This document shows positions 54,516 to 63,233 of a stretch of DNA of 64,000 nt, in pieces (within the stretch, counting starts at the first letter, position 1; each line of letters starts with the position of its first letter). Under the pieces are notes generated by a model. It saw only the letters and a list, made by a program, of their open reading frames with translations, was not told the DNA's origin and did not search any database. The translations under genes were made by a program, and so were the position numbers. The DNA is taken from the NCBI RefSeq assembly GCF_900188105.1, contig NZ_FZNP01000010.1, forward strand, positions 124,001-188,000, written 5' to 3'. This DNA is from Actinomadura mexicana. GTDB lineage: Bacteria; Actinomycetota; Actinomycetes; Streptosporangiales; Streptosporangiaceae.

Positions 54516-55004
54516 TCAGGGCTGCTTGTAGTCGTACTTGGCCGTGATCTTGGCCGAGGGCGGGCAGATGAAGCTGCCGCTCGTCTTGGGGACGACCTGG
54601 TTGGTGAAGGTCGCGGTGAACGGGAAGTTCGAGGCCGACATGGAGCCGGTCAGGTTCCCGCCGTAGGTGCAGCCGATCGCGCTCATCGAGAAGTTGTTGA
54701 TCTTGACGGTGGTGCCGCTGAAGGTGCCGCTCCAGGGCAGGTTCCCGGGGGTGACGGTGACACCGCAGCCGCCGGCGTTGGCGGACGTGTAGGACGCGTT
54801 GACGCCGCCCGCAAGGACGGTGCCCTTCAGCACGGAGCTGGTGCAGCTGGCCTGGATGCCCGCGTCGATCACCATGGTGCCGTTGAGGGTGGCGGTGAAC
54901 GAGCCGGTGTTGACGGCGAGGGCGGGGGAGGCCGTCAGGGCGACGGTGCCGGTGGCCGCGACCGCGGCCGCGGCGATCGCGGCGATCTTCGTGGTGCGAG
55001 ACAA
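54516..55004 (-). CDS. Small secreted protein, four cysteines
   Basis: A 162-residue exported protein. Signal peptide (TKIAAIAAAAVAATGTVALTASPALA), then a beta-rich Thr/Ser/Gly domain with Cys in ASCTSS, GGCGVT, IGCTYG and FICPPS, likely two disulfides. I chose the TTG start at 55004 because GAGG is 6 bases upstream and the signal peptide then begins at once; the open frame runs further. Its promoter region carries a perfect KstR-type palindrome. Function unknown. Confidence 0.75.
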   Translation of the reverse strand: MSRTTKIAAIAAAAVAATGTVALTASPALAVNTGSFTATLNGTMVIDAGIQASCTSSVLKGTVLAGGVNASYTSANAGGCGVTVTPGNLPWSGTFSGTTVKINNFSMSAIGCTYGGNLTGSMSASNFPFTATFTNQVVPKTSGSFICPPSAKITAKYDYKQP

Positions 55005-55173
55005 GGGGGCCTCATTTCGAACGGTGGGCGTCGCGCCTGCACCCGAGGGGTGGGGTGGGAGGTCCGCTGATCCATGCGCGGCTCCGCCCATGGCCGGTGG
55101 GGGAAGTCGCCGTGATTCAGGGACCGGAGCCGGGGAACCGCCCTGTCCCCTTCGACATGGGTTCCGACCGGAG

Positions 55174-55187
55174 TAGAACGCGTTCTA
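55174..55187. promoter_or_regulatory. KstR-type palindrome TAGAACGCGTTCTA
   Basis: A perfect 14-bp palindrome that fits the KstR consensus T-N2-AAC-N2-GTT-N2-A. It lies 170 bases upstream of the secreted-protein start. Other TetR-type regulators use similar sequences. Confidence 0.7.
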
Positions 55188-55705
55188 ACTTAGACCATAG
55201 ACAAAGGTTATAGAGCGGTCAATACCCGAACGCGACTCTCCCGTTATCTCGGGATGACACCGATCATAAAGGTTCGTTTCGAGCGTCCGTAAGTAGCCAT
55301 CTATGCAGGGTACAGAAATATTCACAGCCAGCAAGCTCGTGCGGCCCCCTCAGCCCCGCCCTCTTCGGCAACGGCGTCGAACGTTGGGGCAAAACACGTG
55401 AGAACCGGTTACACAGAGCGCGCAGTACGCCGGGGGTTACGACGGGTGGCCGATCGGCTGTGAAATTTCACATCCACTCTGATCGGCGTCGAAAACCCGC
55501 TTCGCACTCGGGCGGGCCGCTATCTCTGATCTGGCGATTCTCCGCGGGTCCGGATTTCCGTGCCATCGGGTCGATCCGCCACCGACCATTGTCAGGCGGG
55601 CGGTTCCGGTCCATCGTGACGGGACCGCGAGCGTCCGTGAGCGTCCGCAGGAGACCCCGCCGCGCGACGAGCGGGCGCGTAGAGCCGAACGGCAGGTACC
55701 CCGTC
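55188..55705. promoter_or_regulatory. Divergent intergenic region, AT-rich island
   Basis: This gap separates the secreted protein from the carboxypeptidase. The part at about 55190-55330 is clearly more AT-rich than its surroundings and should hold promoters. An open frame extends upstream of the peptidase start, but nothing in it resembles a protein domain. Confidence 0.4.
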
Positions 55706-56983
55706 ATGAGAAGCTCCCGCCGATTGCGTTCCCTGCTCGCCGTCCCGTGGGCGCTGGCCCTGGCCCTGGCCGGGCTCGCGGCGCCGTCCGCGGCGTCGGC
55801 GCCCGGCCCCGAGACCGCCGGGCAGTACGTCGTGACCGGTCCGCGGACCGGCCAGCAGCGCGGCCAGGTCGCCCGGACCGGAGCGGCGATCAACGCCGTC
55901 CGGGCGGGCGGGCTGGAGGTCAGCGCCGTCCCGTCGGAGGTCAGGGCGATCCGGAGGCTCGGCTTCACCGTCCGGCCGGCTCCCGTCCGGACCGCGGACC
56001 CGAGCGCGGCCCCGAGCACCGCGGCGACCTCCTACCACACGTTCGCCGAGATGCGGCAGGAGGTCGACTCCGTCGTCGCCGCCCACCCGCAGATCGCCCG
56101 CCAGTTCGTCGTCGGCAAGTCCTACCAGGGCCGCGACATCGTCGGCGTGAAGATCAGCGACAACGTGGCGACCGACGAGGCCGAGCCCGAAGTACTGATC
56201 ATCGCCAACATCCACGCGCGCGAGCGGCTCACCGCCGAGCAGGCGCTCGACTACATCGGGCAGCTCACCACCGGCTACGGGTCCAACAGCCGGATCACGA
56301 ACCTGGTGAACGCGCGCGAGATCTACGTCATGCCGATGGTCAACCCGGACGGCCAGGTCTACGACATGACCAGCGACACCCAGCCGGGCCGGATGTGGCG
56401 CAAGAACCGCCAGCCCAACTCCACGTCCACGGGCACGGACCTGAACCGCAACTTCGCCTACAAGTGGGGCTGCTGCGGCGGCTCGTCCGGCAACGGCTCC
56501 AGCGAGACCTACCGGGGCACCGGCCCCGAGTCCGCCGTCGAGACGAAGGTCCTCGCCGGCTTCGTGCGGAGCCGGGTCGTGGGCGGCGCGCAGCAGCTCG
56601 GGATGTTCCTCGACATCCACTCGGACGCGGAACTGGTGCTGTGGCCGTTCGGCTACACCTACAACAACACCGTCCCGGGCTCGATGTCCGCGGACGAGGA
56701 GGCCGCCCACCGCACCATCGGCCGGGAACTGGCCTCGACGAACGGCTTCGCGCCCGAGCAGTCCAGCGACCTCTACATCACCGACGGGACCACGGACGAC
56801 TACACGTGGGGACAGCAGCGCATCTTCTCGTTCACCTTCGAACTGGCCGGAGGCAGCTTCTACCCGCCGCCGTCCGCGATCGCCGGTGAGGTCCAGCGCA
56901 GCCGCGAGGCCCTGCTGCGGCTGACCGACTATGCCGACTGCCCCTACCGGGCCATCGGCAAGCAGGGCCAGTACTGCGCCTAG
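55706..56983 (+). CDS. Secreted M14 zinc carboxypeptidase
   Basis: A 425-residue exported peptidase. Signal peptide (RSLLAVPWALALALAGLAAPSAA), a pro-region to about residue 115, then the M14 domain. The zinc ligands are in NIHARERL (His, Glu) and DIHSDAEL (His); the substrate Arg region is NRNFAYKW; the catalytic Glu is in FTFELAGG. ATG 55706 was chosen from the upstream frame because it opens the signal peptide. It removes C-terminal residues from extracellular proteins. A terminator follows. Confidence 0.94.
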   Translation: MRSSRRLRSLLAVPWALALALAGLAAPSAASAPGPETAGQYVVTGPRTGQQRGQVARTGAAINAVRAGGLEVSAVPSEVRAIRRLGFTVRPAPVRTADPSAAPSTAATSYHTFAEMRQEVDSVVAAHPQIARQFVVGKSYQGRDIVGVKISDNVATDEAEPEVLIIANIHARERLTAEQALDYIGQLTTGYGSNSRITNLVNAREIYVMPMVNPDGQVYDMTSDTQPGRMWRKNRQPNSTSTGTDLNRNFAYKWGCCGGSSGNGSSETYRGTGPESAVETKVLAGFVRSRVVGGAQQLGMFLDIHSDAELVLWPFGYTYNNTVPGSMSADEEAAHRTIGRELASTNGFAPEQSSDLYITDGTTDDYTWGQQRIFSFTFELAGGSFYPPPSAIAGEVQRSREALLRLTDYADCPYRAIGKQGQYCA

Positions 56984-56992
56984 TACGGCCCG

Positions 56993-57034
56993 CACGCCGG
57001 TCCGGTGCGGCCCGCAACGGACCGGGCCGGCGTG
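56993..57034. terminator. Terminator between carboxypeptidase and LLM gene
   Basis: A stem of about 14 bp with one G-T pair (56993-57006 with 57021-57034) between convergent genes. It could serve both. Confidence 0.7.
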
Positions 57035-57056
57035 TCAGCCGAGGCGTTCGCGCAGG

Positions 57057-58025
57057 TCAGCCGAAGCGTTCGCGCAGAGCCGGCAGGAGGTCGGCCTCCG
57101 CCCAGGTCCGGAAGTCCTTCTGGTGGTCGGGCCCGGACTGGCAGAACGAGATGTGGGTGAAGCCCGCGTCGGCCCACTTCCGGACGGCCTCGACGTAGTC
57201 GTCCACATCGTCGCCGCAGGGGACGGACTCCGCGACGTCCTCCGGACGGACGGTCTTCGTGGCGGCCTCGAAGTTCACCGGGCCCGGCAGCTCGGCCATC
57301 ACCTTCCACGCCGGGGCGGAGAACTTCCACGTCCTGTGGGCGCGCTGCCTGCACTCCTCATGGTCGTGACCGAAGGCCACCGGGATCTGCCCGTAGACGG
57401 GCCTGCCGCCACCGCTCTCGTTGTGGAAGAGCTCGACGACCTCCGGCACGGGCTGGTCGGAGATGAGCAGGTCCGCGTGCTCGGCGGCGAGCCGGCCGGC
57501 CCGCGGGCCGAAGGCCGCCATGCCGATCCGGACGGGCTCGTCGGGCAGGTCGTACAGCTTCGCGGAGTCGACGGTGAAGTGACGGCCCCGGTAGTTGACG
57601 TAGTCGCCGCCGAACAGCGCCCGGATGATCTCCACGGCCTCCGCGAACATCTCGTGCCGGACGTCCACCGACGGCCAGCCGCGCCCGACGACGTGCTCGT
57701 TGAGGTTCTCCCCCGCCCCGAGGCCGAGCGTGAACCGGCCGTCGGACAGCACGCCCATCGTCGCGGCCTTCTGCGCCACCACGGCCGGGTGGTAGCGCAT
57801 GATCGGGCAGGTCACGAACGTCATCAGCGGGATGTGGTGGGTGGCCTGGGCGAGCGCGCCGAGCACCGACCAGGCGTAGGCGGAGTGGCCCTGGCTCTCC
57901 AGCCACGGGAAGTAGTGGTCGGAGATCACCGAGTAGGCGAATCCCGCCTCCTCGGCCTCCACGAGGTCGGTGACGAGCTGCTTGGGCGGCGTCTGCTCGC
58001 AGAGCAGTGTGTATCCGAATTCCAT
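57057..58025 (-). CDS. LLM-class F420-dependent oxidoreductase
   Basis: A 322-residue TIM-barrel enzyme of the luciferase-like family. It begins MEFGYTLLCEQ, with ISDHYFPWLE, PAVVAQKAATMGVLSDGRFTLGLGAGE and FHFT-like region GRHFTVDSAKLYD. Its pattern is close to F420-dependent glucose-6-phosphate dehydrogenase relatives, but the substrate is unknown. ATG 58025 starts one base after the ferritin-like gene, so they form an operon. Confidence 0.9.
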   Translation of the reverse strand: MEFGYTLLCEQTPPKQLVTDLVEAEEAGFAYSVISDHYFPWLESQGHSAYAWSVLGALAQATHHIPLMTFVTCPIMRYHPAVVAQKAATMGVLSDGRFTLGLGAGENLNEHVVGRGWPSVDVRHEMFAEAVEIIRALFGGDYVNYRGRHFTVDSAKLYDLPDEPVRIGMAAFGPRAGRLAAEHADLLISDQPVPEVVELFHNESGGGRPVYGQIPVAFGHDHEECRQRAHRTWKFSAPAWKVMAELPGPVNFEAATKTVRPEDVAESVPCGDDVDDYVEAVRKWADAGFTHISFCQSGPDHQKDFRTWAEADLLPALRERFG

Positions 58026-58026
58026 C

Positions 58027-58563
58027 TCAGATCCCCAGCAGGTCCGTCAGGTCGTCGGCGTGCTCTTCCTCCGCGGCGAGGATGTGCTCCATCAGCCGCC
58101 GGGTGGTCACGTCGCCGTCGCCGAGCCAGCGGATGATCTCCTGGTAGGACTCGATGACGATCCGCTCGGCGACGAGGTTCTCCTCCAGCATGCTCTTCAG
58201 GTCGTTCTCGTCGAAGGTCTTGTAGGTGGTGTGGGAGCGCTCGGCGAGCGTCCGCGGATCGAAGTCCGGCTGCCCGCCGAGCTGGCTGATCCGCTCCGCG
58301 GCGCGCATCGCGTGGTCGCGCTCCTCGCCGGCGTGCTCGCTGAACTCCGCCGACACCTGCGCCCGGTCGATCCCCGTCGCGCTGATCGCGTGCTGCGCGT
58401 AGCGCATCCAGCACACGATCTCGGTGGCGAGGACGTCGTTGAGGACGCCGATGACCTCCTCGGCGCTGCGGCCGTAACCCGCGGTCACCGGGCCGTCCGT
58501 CATCTTCTCGCGGGCGCGTTCCCGGATCGCCGCGACGTCGATGCTGAAGCTGCTCTCGGCCAT
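58027..58563 (-). CDS. Ferritin-like/bacterioferritin-type protein
   Basis: A 178-residue ferritin-fold protein. The di-iron ligands are spaced through LATEIVCWMRYAQHA (Glu), SEHAGEERDHAM (E-x2-H), then NLVAERIVIESYQEI (Glu) and LAAEEEHADDL (E-x2-H). It could be a DPS-like or bacterioferritin store. ATG 58563 has AGGAGGAG upstream. It is first in the operon with the LLM enzyme; the peptide locus is divergent. Confidence 0.88.
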   Translation of the reverse strand: MAESSFSIDVAAIRERAREKMTDGPVTAGYGRSAEEVIGVLNDVLATEIVCWMRYAQHAISATGIDRAQVSAEFSEHAGEERDHAMRAAERISQLGGQPDFDPRTLAERSHTTYKTFDENDLKSMLEENLVAERIVIESYQEIIRWLGDGDVTTRRLMEHILAAEEEHADDLTDLLGI

Positions 58564-58661
58564 GCACTCCTCCTGATCAGCACGGATGTGGACTCCCCTA
58601 CCCGGCAGGGGCTGCTCATGCCTGGGCACCGACGCGAGGAACCTGCCGCCCGGAGGGTTAC

Positions 58662-58691
58662 TTGGCCACCGTACGTCACATCTGCTATACG
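58662..58691 (+). promoter_or_regulatory. Candidate promoter of peptide operon
   Basis: TTGGCC (58662-58667), an 18-base spacer, then TATACG preceded by TGC, an extended -10 form. It is about 90 bases before the first peptide ATG. Confidence 0.5.
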
Positions 58692-58781
58692 TAGAGCTAC
58701 CTCGTTCCGACCTGGGGCGAGGGAAGGGACATCCGGTATCCACCTTGAGATCCGGGCGTGACAAGGGAGAAAAGGAACCAC

Positions 58782-59057
58782 ATGAAGTCCTTCAGCTACA
58801 CCGAGCTCGACAAGCTCGCCGGTGAGGTCCTGCCGGAGCGCGCCGTGCTGTCCACCCTTCTCGTCGGGGGCGGCGAGAACGAGAACGTCAACCTCAACCA
58901 CGGCGGTGGCGACGGCGGCACGACCGCGGTCGTGAACGCCTGCCAGAGCCAGCAGACCCGCCCCGACAGCGGCCTGCTGCAGCTGGTCGGCCTGCACGCG
59001 CAGAACGACGCGAGCTCGATGACCTGCCTGCCGGGCACCGCGATCTCCGGCCACTGA
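58782..59057 (+). CDS. Putative RiPP/bacteriocin precursor peptide 1
   Basis: A 91-residue peptide. The leader-like block YTELDKLAGEVLPERAVLST is shared with peptide 2. A Gly/Asn-rich spacer (GGGENENVNLNHGGG) follows. The C-terminal part has Cys54 in ACQSQQ and Cys82 in MTCLPG, with GLLQLVGLHA between. No signal peptide. ATG 58782 has AAAGGA upstream. A 14-bp hairpin follows at 59094-59124, then peptide 2 and an M50 protease. I do not recognise a named RiPP class; two cysteines would allow a disulfide or thioether. Confidence 0.75.
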   Translation: MKSFSYTELDKLAGEVLPERAVLSTLLVGGGENENVNLNHGGGDGGTTAVVNACQSQQTRPDSGLLQLVGLHAQNDASSMTCLPGTAISGH

Positions 59058-59093
59058 GCCGAGCGTGCGTAACGCGGGCTTCGGCTCGCACTC

Positions 59094-59124
59094 GGAAGGG
59101 CTGGCGGCTTCCGCCAGCCCTTCC
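59094..59124 (+). terminator. Attenuator-like hairpin between peptides
   Basis: A perfect 14-bp stem (59094-59107 with 59111-59124), 3-base loop, followed by CCCCTT. It could raise peptide 1 over downstream genes. Confidence 0.75.
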
Positions 59125-59154
59125 CCCTTCCCACAGCGAAGCGAAAGCGATCCC

Positions 59155-59403
59155 ATGAGCCCTTCCAACCCTCAGCAGCTCACCTACGCGGAACTGGACC
59201 GGTTGTCCGGGGAGGTCCTGCCGCGGCGGCTCGCGCTGTCCACCAGGACCGGCGGCGGCGAGGGCGACACCGAGGTGTTCTACGCCTGCCAGGCCACCCA
59301 GTCCGCCGGCACGTCCGGCCTGCTCGGCACCGGCCTGCTCGCCGAGGCCCCGACCTCCACGGTGACCTGCGTACCCGCCGTCGTGGTGCACGACAAGCCA
59401 TGA
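59155..59403 (+). CDS. Putative RiPP/bacteriocin precursor peptide 2
   Basis: An 82-residue homologue of peptide 1. Leader-like block YAELDRLSGEVLPRRLALST, a short GGGEGDTE spacer, and Cys45 (ACQATQ) and Cys72 (VTCVP) around SGLLGTGLLAEA. The two peptides have the same order and almost equal cysteine spacing (28 versus 27 residues). ATG 59155 starts it, and its stop overlaps the M50 start (ATGA), so it is translationally coupled to the protease. Confidence 0.75.
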   Translation: MSPSNPQQLTYAELDRLSGEVLPRRLALSTRTGGGEGDTEVFYACQATQSAGTSGLLGTGLLAEAPTSTVTCVPAVVVHDKP

Positions 59404-60716
59404 GCACGCCCGCCGCCCTCACCCTGCCCGCGCTGGTGGACGGCGCCGAACTCGTCGGCGAGTTCAAGAACTCCGGGTACCGGGAGGCGCCGCAGCTGGT
59501 CCGCCTGCCGAACCGGCAGCTCGTCCGGCTGCCCCCGCTGCTGTTCCTGGTCGCCAGGGCACTGCACGAGCACCGCCACCTGGCGGGCGAGGGCGACGTG
59601 GTCGCCTCGCTCGCCACGGTGGCCGACTCGGTCAGCCGGGAGGCGGGCGCGCGGCTGTCCGCCGAGCAGATCGTCTACCTGGTGGACCGCAAGCTCGCCC
59701 CGCTCGGCGTCACCACCTTCAGCGACGGCACCGTGCCGCAGTTCGCGCGGTCCGACCCGTTCCTGGCGCTCAAGTTCAAGATCGCGGTGTTCCCGGAGTC
59801 GGTCACCTGGTTCATCGGCGGCCTGTTCGCCTGGCTGTTCCGCCCCTGGGTGATGGCGCCCGTGCTGGCCGCCTTCCTGGCCGGCGAGGTCTGGGTGCTC
59901 ACGTCCAAGTCGATCGCCGACGCGCTGTCGATGGCGATCCTCAAGCCGGTCAGCATCCTGCTGGTGATCGCGCTCGGGATCGCCTCCTGCGCGTTCCACG
60001 AGATCGGGCACGCCTCGGCCTGCCGGTACGGCGGCGTCCGCCCCGGCGTCATGGGCTGCGGCATCTACCTGGTGTGGCCCGCCTTCTACACCGACATCAC
60101 CGAGTCGTACCGGCTCGGCCGCGCCGGCCGGCTCCGCGCCGACCTCGCCGGCGTCTACTTCAACGCCATCTTCATCATCGGGCTGACCCTGCTGTACGCG
60201 CAGACGGGGTTCGCGCCGCTGATCGTCGCCATCATGTACGTCAACCTGGAGATCGTGCAGCAGCTGCTGCCGACGCTCCGGTTCGACGGGTACTACATCA
60301 TGTCCGACCTCATCGGCATCCCCGACCTGTTCCGGTACATCGGGCCGATCCTGCGCCGGACGCTCCTGCGGCGCCCCGCCGACGCCCGCCTCGACGACCT
60401 CAAGCGCTGGCCCCAGATCTTCGTCACGGTGTGGGTGCTGACGGTGATCCCCATGCTGGCGTTCCAGATCGCGCTGATCGTCACCCAGGTCCCCGGGCTG
60501 GTGGCCAAGGACTGGGCGATGGTGCGCAGGCTCGCGTCCGCCGCCGCCGACGGGGCGGGCCCCCTCACGCTGCTCACCTCCGGGCTCCAGATCGTTTTGC
60601 TGGTCCTGCCGCTGATCGGCGTCGGGTTCATCCTGTACAGCATGGTCCGCGGGCTGGTGCGGTGGGCCGTCCGCTACGTGAACGCTCCCGTGGCCAAGGC
60701 GGCCTCCAGCACCTGA
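59400..60716 (+). CDS. M50-family membrane zinc metalloprotease of peptide locus
   Basis: A 438-residue membrane protease. The N-terminal 110 residues (PQLVRLPNRQLVRLPPLLFLVARAL) look like a small winged-helix region, possibly RRE-like. Then several hydrophobic helices carry HEIGH at residues 200-204 and a second-ligand motif LRFDGYYIMSD near residue 298. These are the site-2-protease type zinc ligands. It resembles the membrane proteases associated with peptide export and immunity in RiPP loci. No ABC transporter or modifying enzyme is adjacent. Confidence 0.85.
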   Translation: MSTPAALTLPALVDGAELVGEFKNSGYREAPQLVRLPNRQLVRLPPLLFLVARALHEHRHLAGEGDVVASLATVADSVSREAGARLSAEQIVYLVDRKLAPLGVTTFSDGTVPQFARSDPFLALKFKIAVFPESVTWFIGGLFAWLFRPWVMAPVLAAFLAGEVWVLTSKSIADALSMAILKPVSILLVIALGIASCAFHEIGHASACRYGGVRPGVMGCGIYLVWPAFYTDITESYRLGRAGRLRADLAGVYFNAIFIIGLTLLYAQTGFAPLIVAIMYVNLEIVQQLLPTLRFDGYYIMSDLIGIPDLFRYIGPILRRTLLRRPADARLDDLKRWPQIFVTVWVLTVIPMLAFQIALIVTQVPGLVAKDWAMVRRLASAAADGAGPLTLLTSGLQIVLLVLPLIGVGFILYSMVRGLVRWAVRYVNAPVAKAASST

Positions 60717-60728
60717 GCCCCTCTCGCC

Positions 60729-60771
60729 AACGCGCCGGGTGCCGCCAGGGGGGCACCCGGCGCGTTTTTTT
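60729..60771 (+). terminator. Rho-independent terminator of peptide operon
   Basis: A perfect 15-bp stem (60729-60743 with 60752-60766), 8-base loop, then a run of seven T. It starts 12 bases after the M50 stop. Confidence 0.95.
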
Positions 60772-60932
60772 GCGTTCCCAGGAAATGCATTTTATAAGCT
60801 TTTCGGTTCGCGCTTCGCAGCGCGGCGGCCCGGGAATCCCCGGGGCACGGGAGAGAAACTCCGCACAAAGGATCTCATCCCTTTCCCAAGGCCGGCACAT
60901 CCTCACGGCCGGTGTTTCCGGAAGGCCCCGCG

Positions 60933-61928
60933 TTGCTCCGTCGCCCCACCCCCGCCGCATGGCTGGGGGCCTTCGCGCTCCTCCTGCCCCTCGTGCTCGC
61001 GGACCCGTCCCTGGCGGCCGCCCCGGCCCGCGCGGAGGTCGTCGCCGAGACGGCCGTCGCGCCCCGCACCCTGGACCTGACCATCGCCTCTCCCGCGATG
61101 GACGGCCGCCAGAAGGTACGGCTCCTGCTCCCGCCGGGCTGGTCGCGGGACGCGGAGCGCACCTGGCCCGCACTGTGGCTGCTGCACGGCGGCGTCGACG
61201 ACCAGACCGCCTGGACGCGCGACACCGACGTCGCGGAGCTCACCGCCGGAACCGGCGTCATCGTCGTCATGCCGAACGGCGGCCGCTGCGGCAATTACTC
61301 CGACTGGTGGAACTACGGGAACGGCGGCCCGCCGCGCTGGGAGGCGTTCCACATGACCGAACTGCGCGGCATTCTCGAACGGGACTACCGCGCGGGGACG
61401 CGGCGCGTGATCGCCGGCAATTCCATGGGCGGCCTCGGCGCGATGCTGTACGCGGCCCGGTTCCCCGGCGCGTTCGCGGCGGCGGCGGCGTTCAGCGGCT
61501 ACCTGGACACCCTGCACGGCCACGAGCCGGGCGACGAATCGACCGGCTGGGGGCCGTCCCTGGCCTGCCCCGGCACCGACTGGCGGCGGGTGTGGGGCGA
61601 CCCCGACGACCAGGCCGCGATCTGGCACGCCCACAACCCGGCCGACCTCGCGGCGCGGCTGCGCGGCGTCCGGCTCTGGGTGGCGAGCGGGAACGGCAGG
61701 GCCGGGCCGCTCGGCGGGCTGCCGTTCACCGACCCGGTGGAGGCCGGCGCGAACGACCACGCGCACGCGTTCGTCGACCGGTTGCGAGCGCTCGGCGTCC
61801 CGGTGACCGCCCGCTTCTTCGACGGGCAGCACGACTGGCCCTACTGGCAGCGCGACCTGCACGAGGCGTACCCGATGCTCTTGGACGCCCTCGGGCTCGG
61901 CCCCTGCTCCGGACTCAGTCGTTCTTGA
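60933..61928 (+). CDS. Secreted antigen-85/esterase-D-like hydrolase
   Basis: A 331-residue exported hydrolase. Signal peptide (RRPTPAAWLGAFALLLPLVLADPSLAAA), LDLTIASPAMDG, LWLLHGGVDD, nucleophile elbow IAGNSMGGLGAM and catalytic His in GQHDWPYW. TTG 60933 has GGAAGG 7 bases upstream; GTG 60912 has no ribosome site. It is a paralogue of 39359-40612. It stands after the peptide operon terminator and overlaps the PP2C gene stop by 14 bases on the other strand. Confidence 0.88.
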   Translation: MLRRPTPAAWLGAFALLLPLVLADPSLAAAPARAEVVAETAVAPRTLDLTIASPAMDGRQKVRLLLPPGWSRDAERTWPALWLLHGGVDDQTAWTRDTDVAELTAGTGVIVVMPNGGRCGNYSDWWNYGNGGPPRWEAFHMTELRGILERDYRAGTRRVIAGNSMGGLGAMLYAARFPGAFAAAAAFSGYLDTLHGHEPGDESTGWGPSLACPGTDWRRVWGDPDDQAAIWHAHNPADLAARLRGVRLWVASGNGRAGPLGGLPFTDPVEAGANDHAHAFVDRLRALGVPVTARFFDGQHDWPYWQRDLHEAYPMLLDALGLGPCSGLSRS

Positions 61929-63162
61929 GCCGCTCCGAGGCGTCCCTCGCGCCGAGCGGCCCGTGCCATTCGAGGAGAAGGACGGTGGCGTCGTCGTCCA
62001 GGCGCCCCGAGTGGTGCTCCAGGATGCTGTGGACGAGGCGCCGCAGCGTCTCGGGGACCGAGAGCCCGTCGGCCTCGCGCCGGATGATGAAGTCGACGAA
62101 CCGGTCGAGTCCGAATTCCTGCTTGTCCGGGTCGCGGGCCTCCACGATCCCGTCGCTGTAGAACAGGATCCGGTCGCCCGGCTCCAACTGCTCGCTGCAC
62201 AGTCCCGGCCGCACGCCGAGGCCGGTGCCGAGCGGCGTGCCGGGCGGGCATTCCAGCGTGGTGACCCACCGCGACCCGCGAATGACGACGGGGGGAGGGT
62301 GCCCGTGCGAGATCCACGACAGCCGTCCCGACGGCAGGTCGAGCTCGGCCAGCACACCCGTGACGAAGCGCCCGCTCGGGTCCTGTTCGAGCAGCGCCGC
62401 CTCGATCGCCTGCGCCGTCTCGACGAGCCCGACCCCTTGGATGCGGGCGTTGCGGCAGGCCGCGACGGCGAGGTTGGAGGTGAGCCCGGCGGCGGTGTCG
62501 TGGCCCATGGCGTCGAAGATCGTGAGATGGACGGTCTCGCCCGCGAGCGCGTAGTCGAAGGTGTCGCCGCCCAGCATGTAGGCCGGTTCCAGCGCGGCGC
62601 CGATGACGACCTGGTCGTTGGCGAAGGTCATCGGGGGCAGCAGCCGCCACTGCATCTCCGCCGACACCGTCATGTCCCTGGTCCGCACCAGCCGGGAGAA
62701 GGAGTCGCTGTACGGGCCCTTGCTCACGATGATCAACGCGACCAGGCCCGCCAGGGCCTCGGCCTCCCTCAGGAACCGGGTGTCGTCGCGGCCGGCGGTC
62801 ACGCGCATCACGCCGAGCCGCTCCGCCCCGTCGAGGATCGGCACCCAGTACTGGCAGTTCCCGCCGTCCTGGGCCTGCCCGGCGGCCGTCTCCATCGTCT
62901 GGAAGGCCCGGCCCGCGACCGTCCCCTCGATCCTCAGTTCGGGGGACTCGGCTCCGTAGCCCCGGCCGGCGTCCGGCCCCTTCCCGGTCAGCAGGCGCAG
63001 CACCGTCTGCTGGAGGTCCACGACGTAGATGAGCACGTCATGCAGGCCGTGGTCGGCGGCGTGCCGCGCCACCGCGCCCGGCATCTGCTCCATCGACATC
63101 AGATGGCTGGCCGCCAGCAGCTCTCTCAGCATCGATTCGCCGCCCTGCATGCTCGGTATCAC
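61915..63162 (-). CDS. GAF-PP2C (SpoIIE-type) serine phosphatase
   Basis: A 415-residue protein. N-terminal GAF-like domain (about 15-165), then the PPM/SpoIIE phosphatase with GGDTFDYAL, FDAMGHDTAAGLTS (metal Asp residues), YSDGIVEARD and LDDDATVLLLEW. Such proteins dephosphorylate anti-anti-sigma factors in SigB/SigF partner-switching. GTG 63162 has AGGAG 5 bases upstream; the longer frame is a shadow of the neighbouring gene. A partner for the SigF-type gene in the window is possible but not shown. Confidence 0.9.
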   Translation of the reverse strand: MIPSMQGGESMLRELLAASHLMSMEQMPGAVARHAADHGLHDVLIYVVDLQQTVLRLLTGKGPDAGRGYGAESPELRIEGTVAGRAFQTMETAAGQAQDGGNCQYWVPILDGAERLGVMRVTAGRDDTRFLREAEALAGLVALIIVSKGPYSDSFSRLVRTRDMTVSAEMQWRLLPPMTFANDQVVIGAALEPAYMLGGDTFDYALAGETVHLTIFDAMGHDTAAGLTSNLAVAACRNARIQGVGLVETAQAIEAALLEQDPSGRFVTGVLAELDLPSGRLSWISHGHPPPVVIRGSRWVTTLECPPGTPLGTGLGVRPGLCSEQLEPGDRILFYSDGIVEARDPDKQEFGLDRFVDFIIRREADGLSVPETLRRLVHSILEHHSGRLDDDATVLLLEWHGPLGARDASERLKND

Positions 63163-63233
63163 GGGACTCCTGCACTTCACCGTCCCGCAGGCGGACCACC
63201 GTGTTCCAGGACCACTTCCCCCTTTACCGGACT

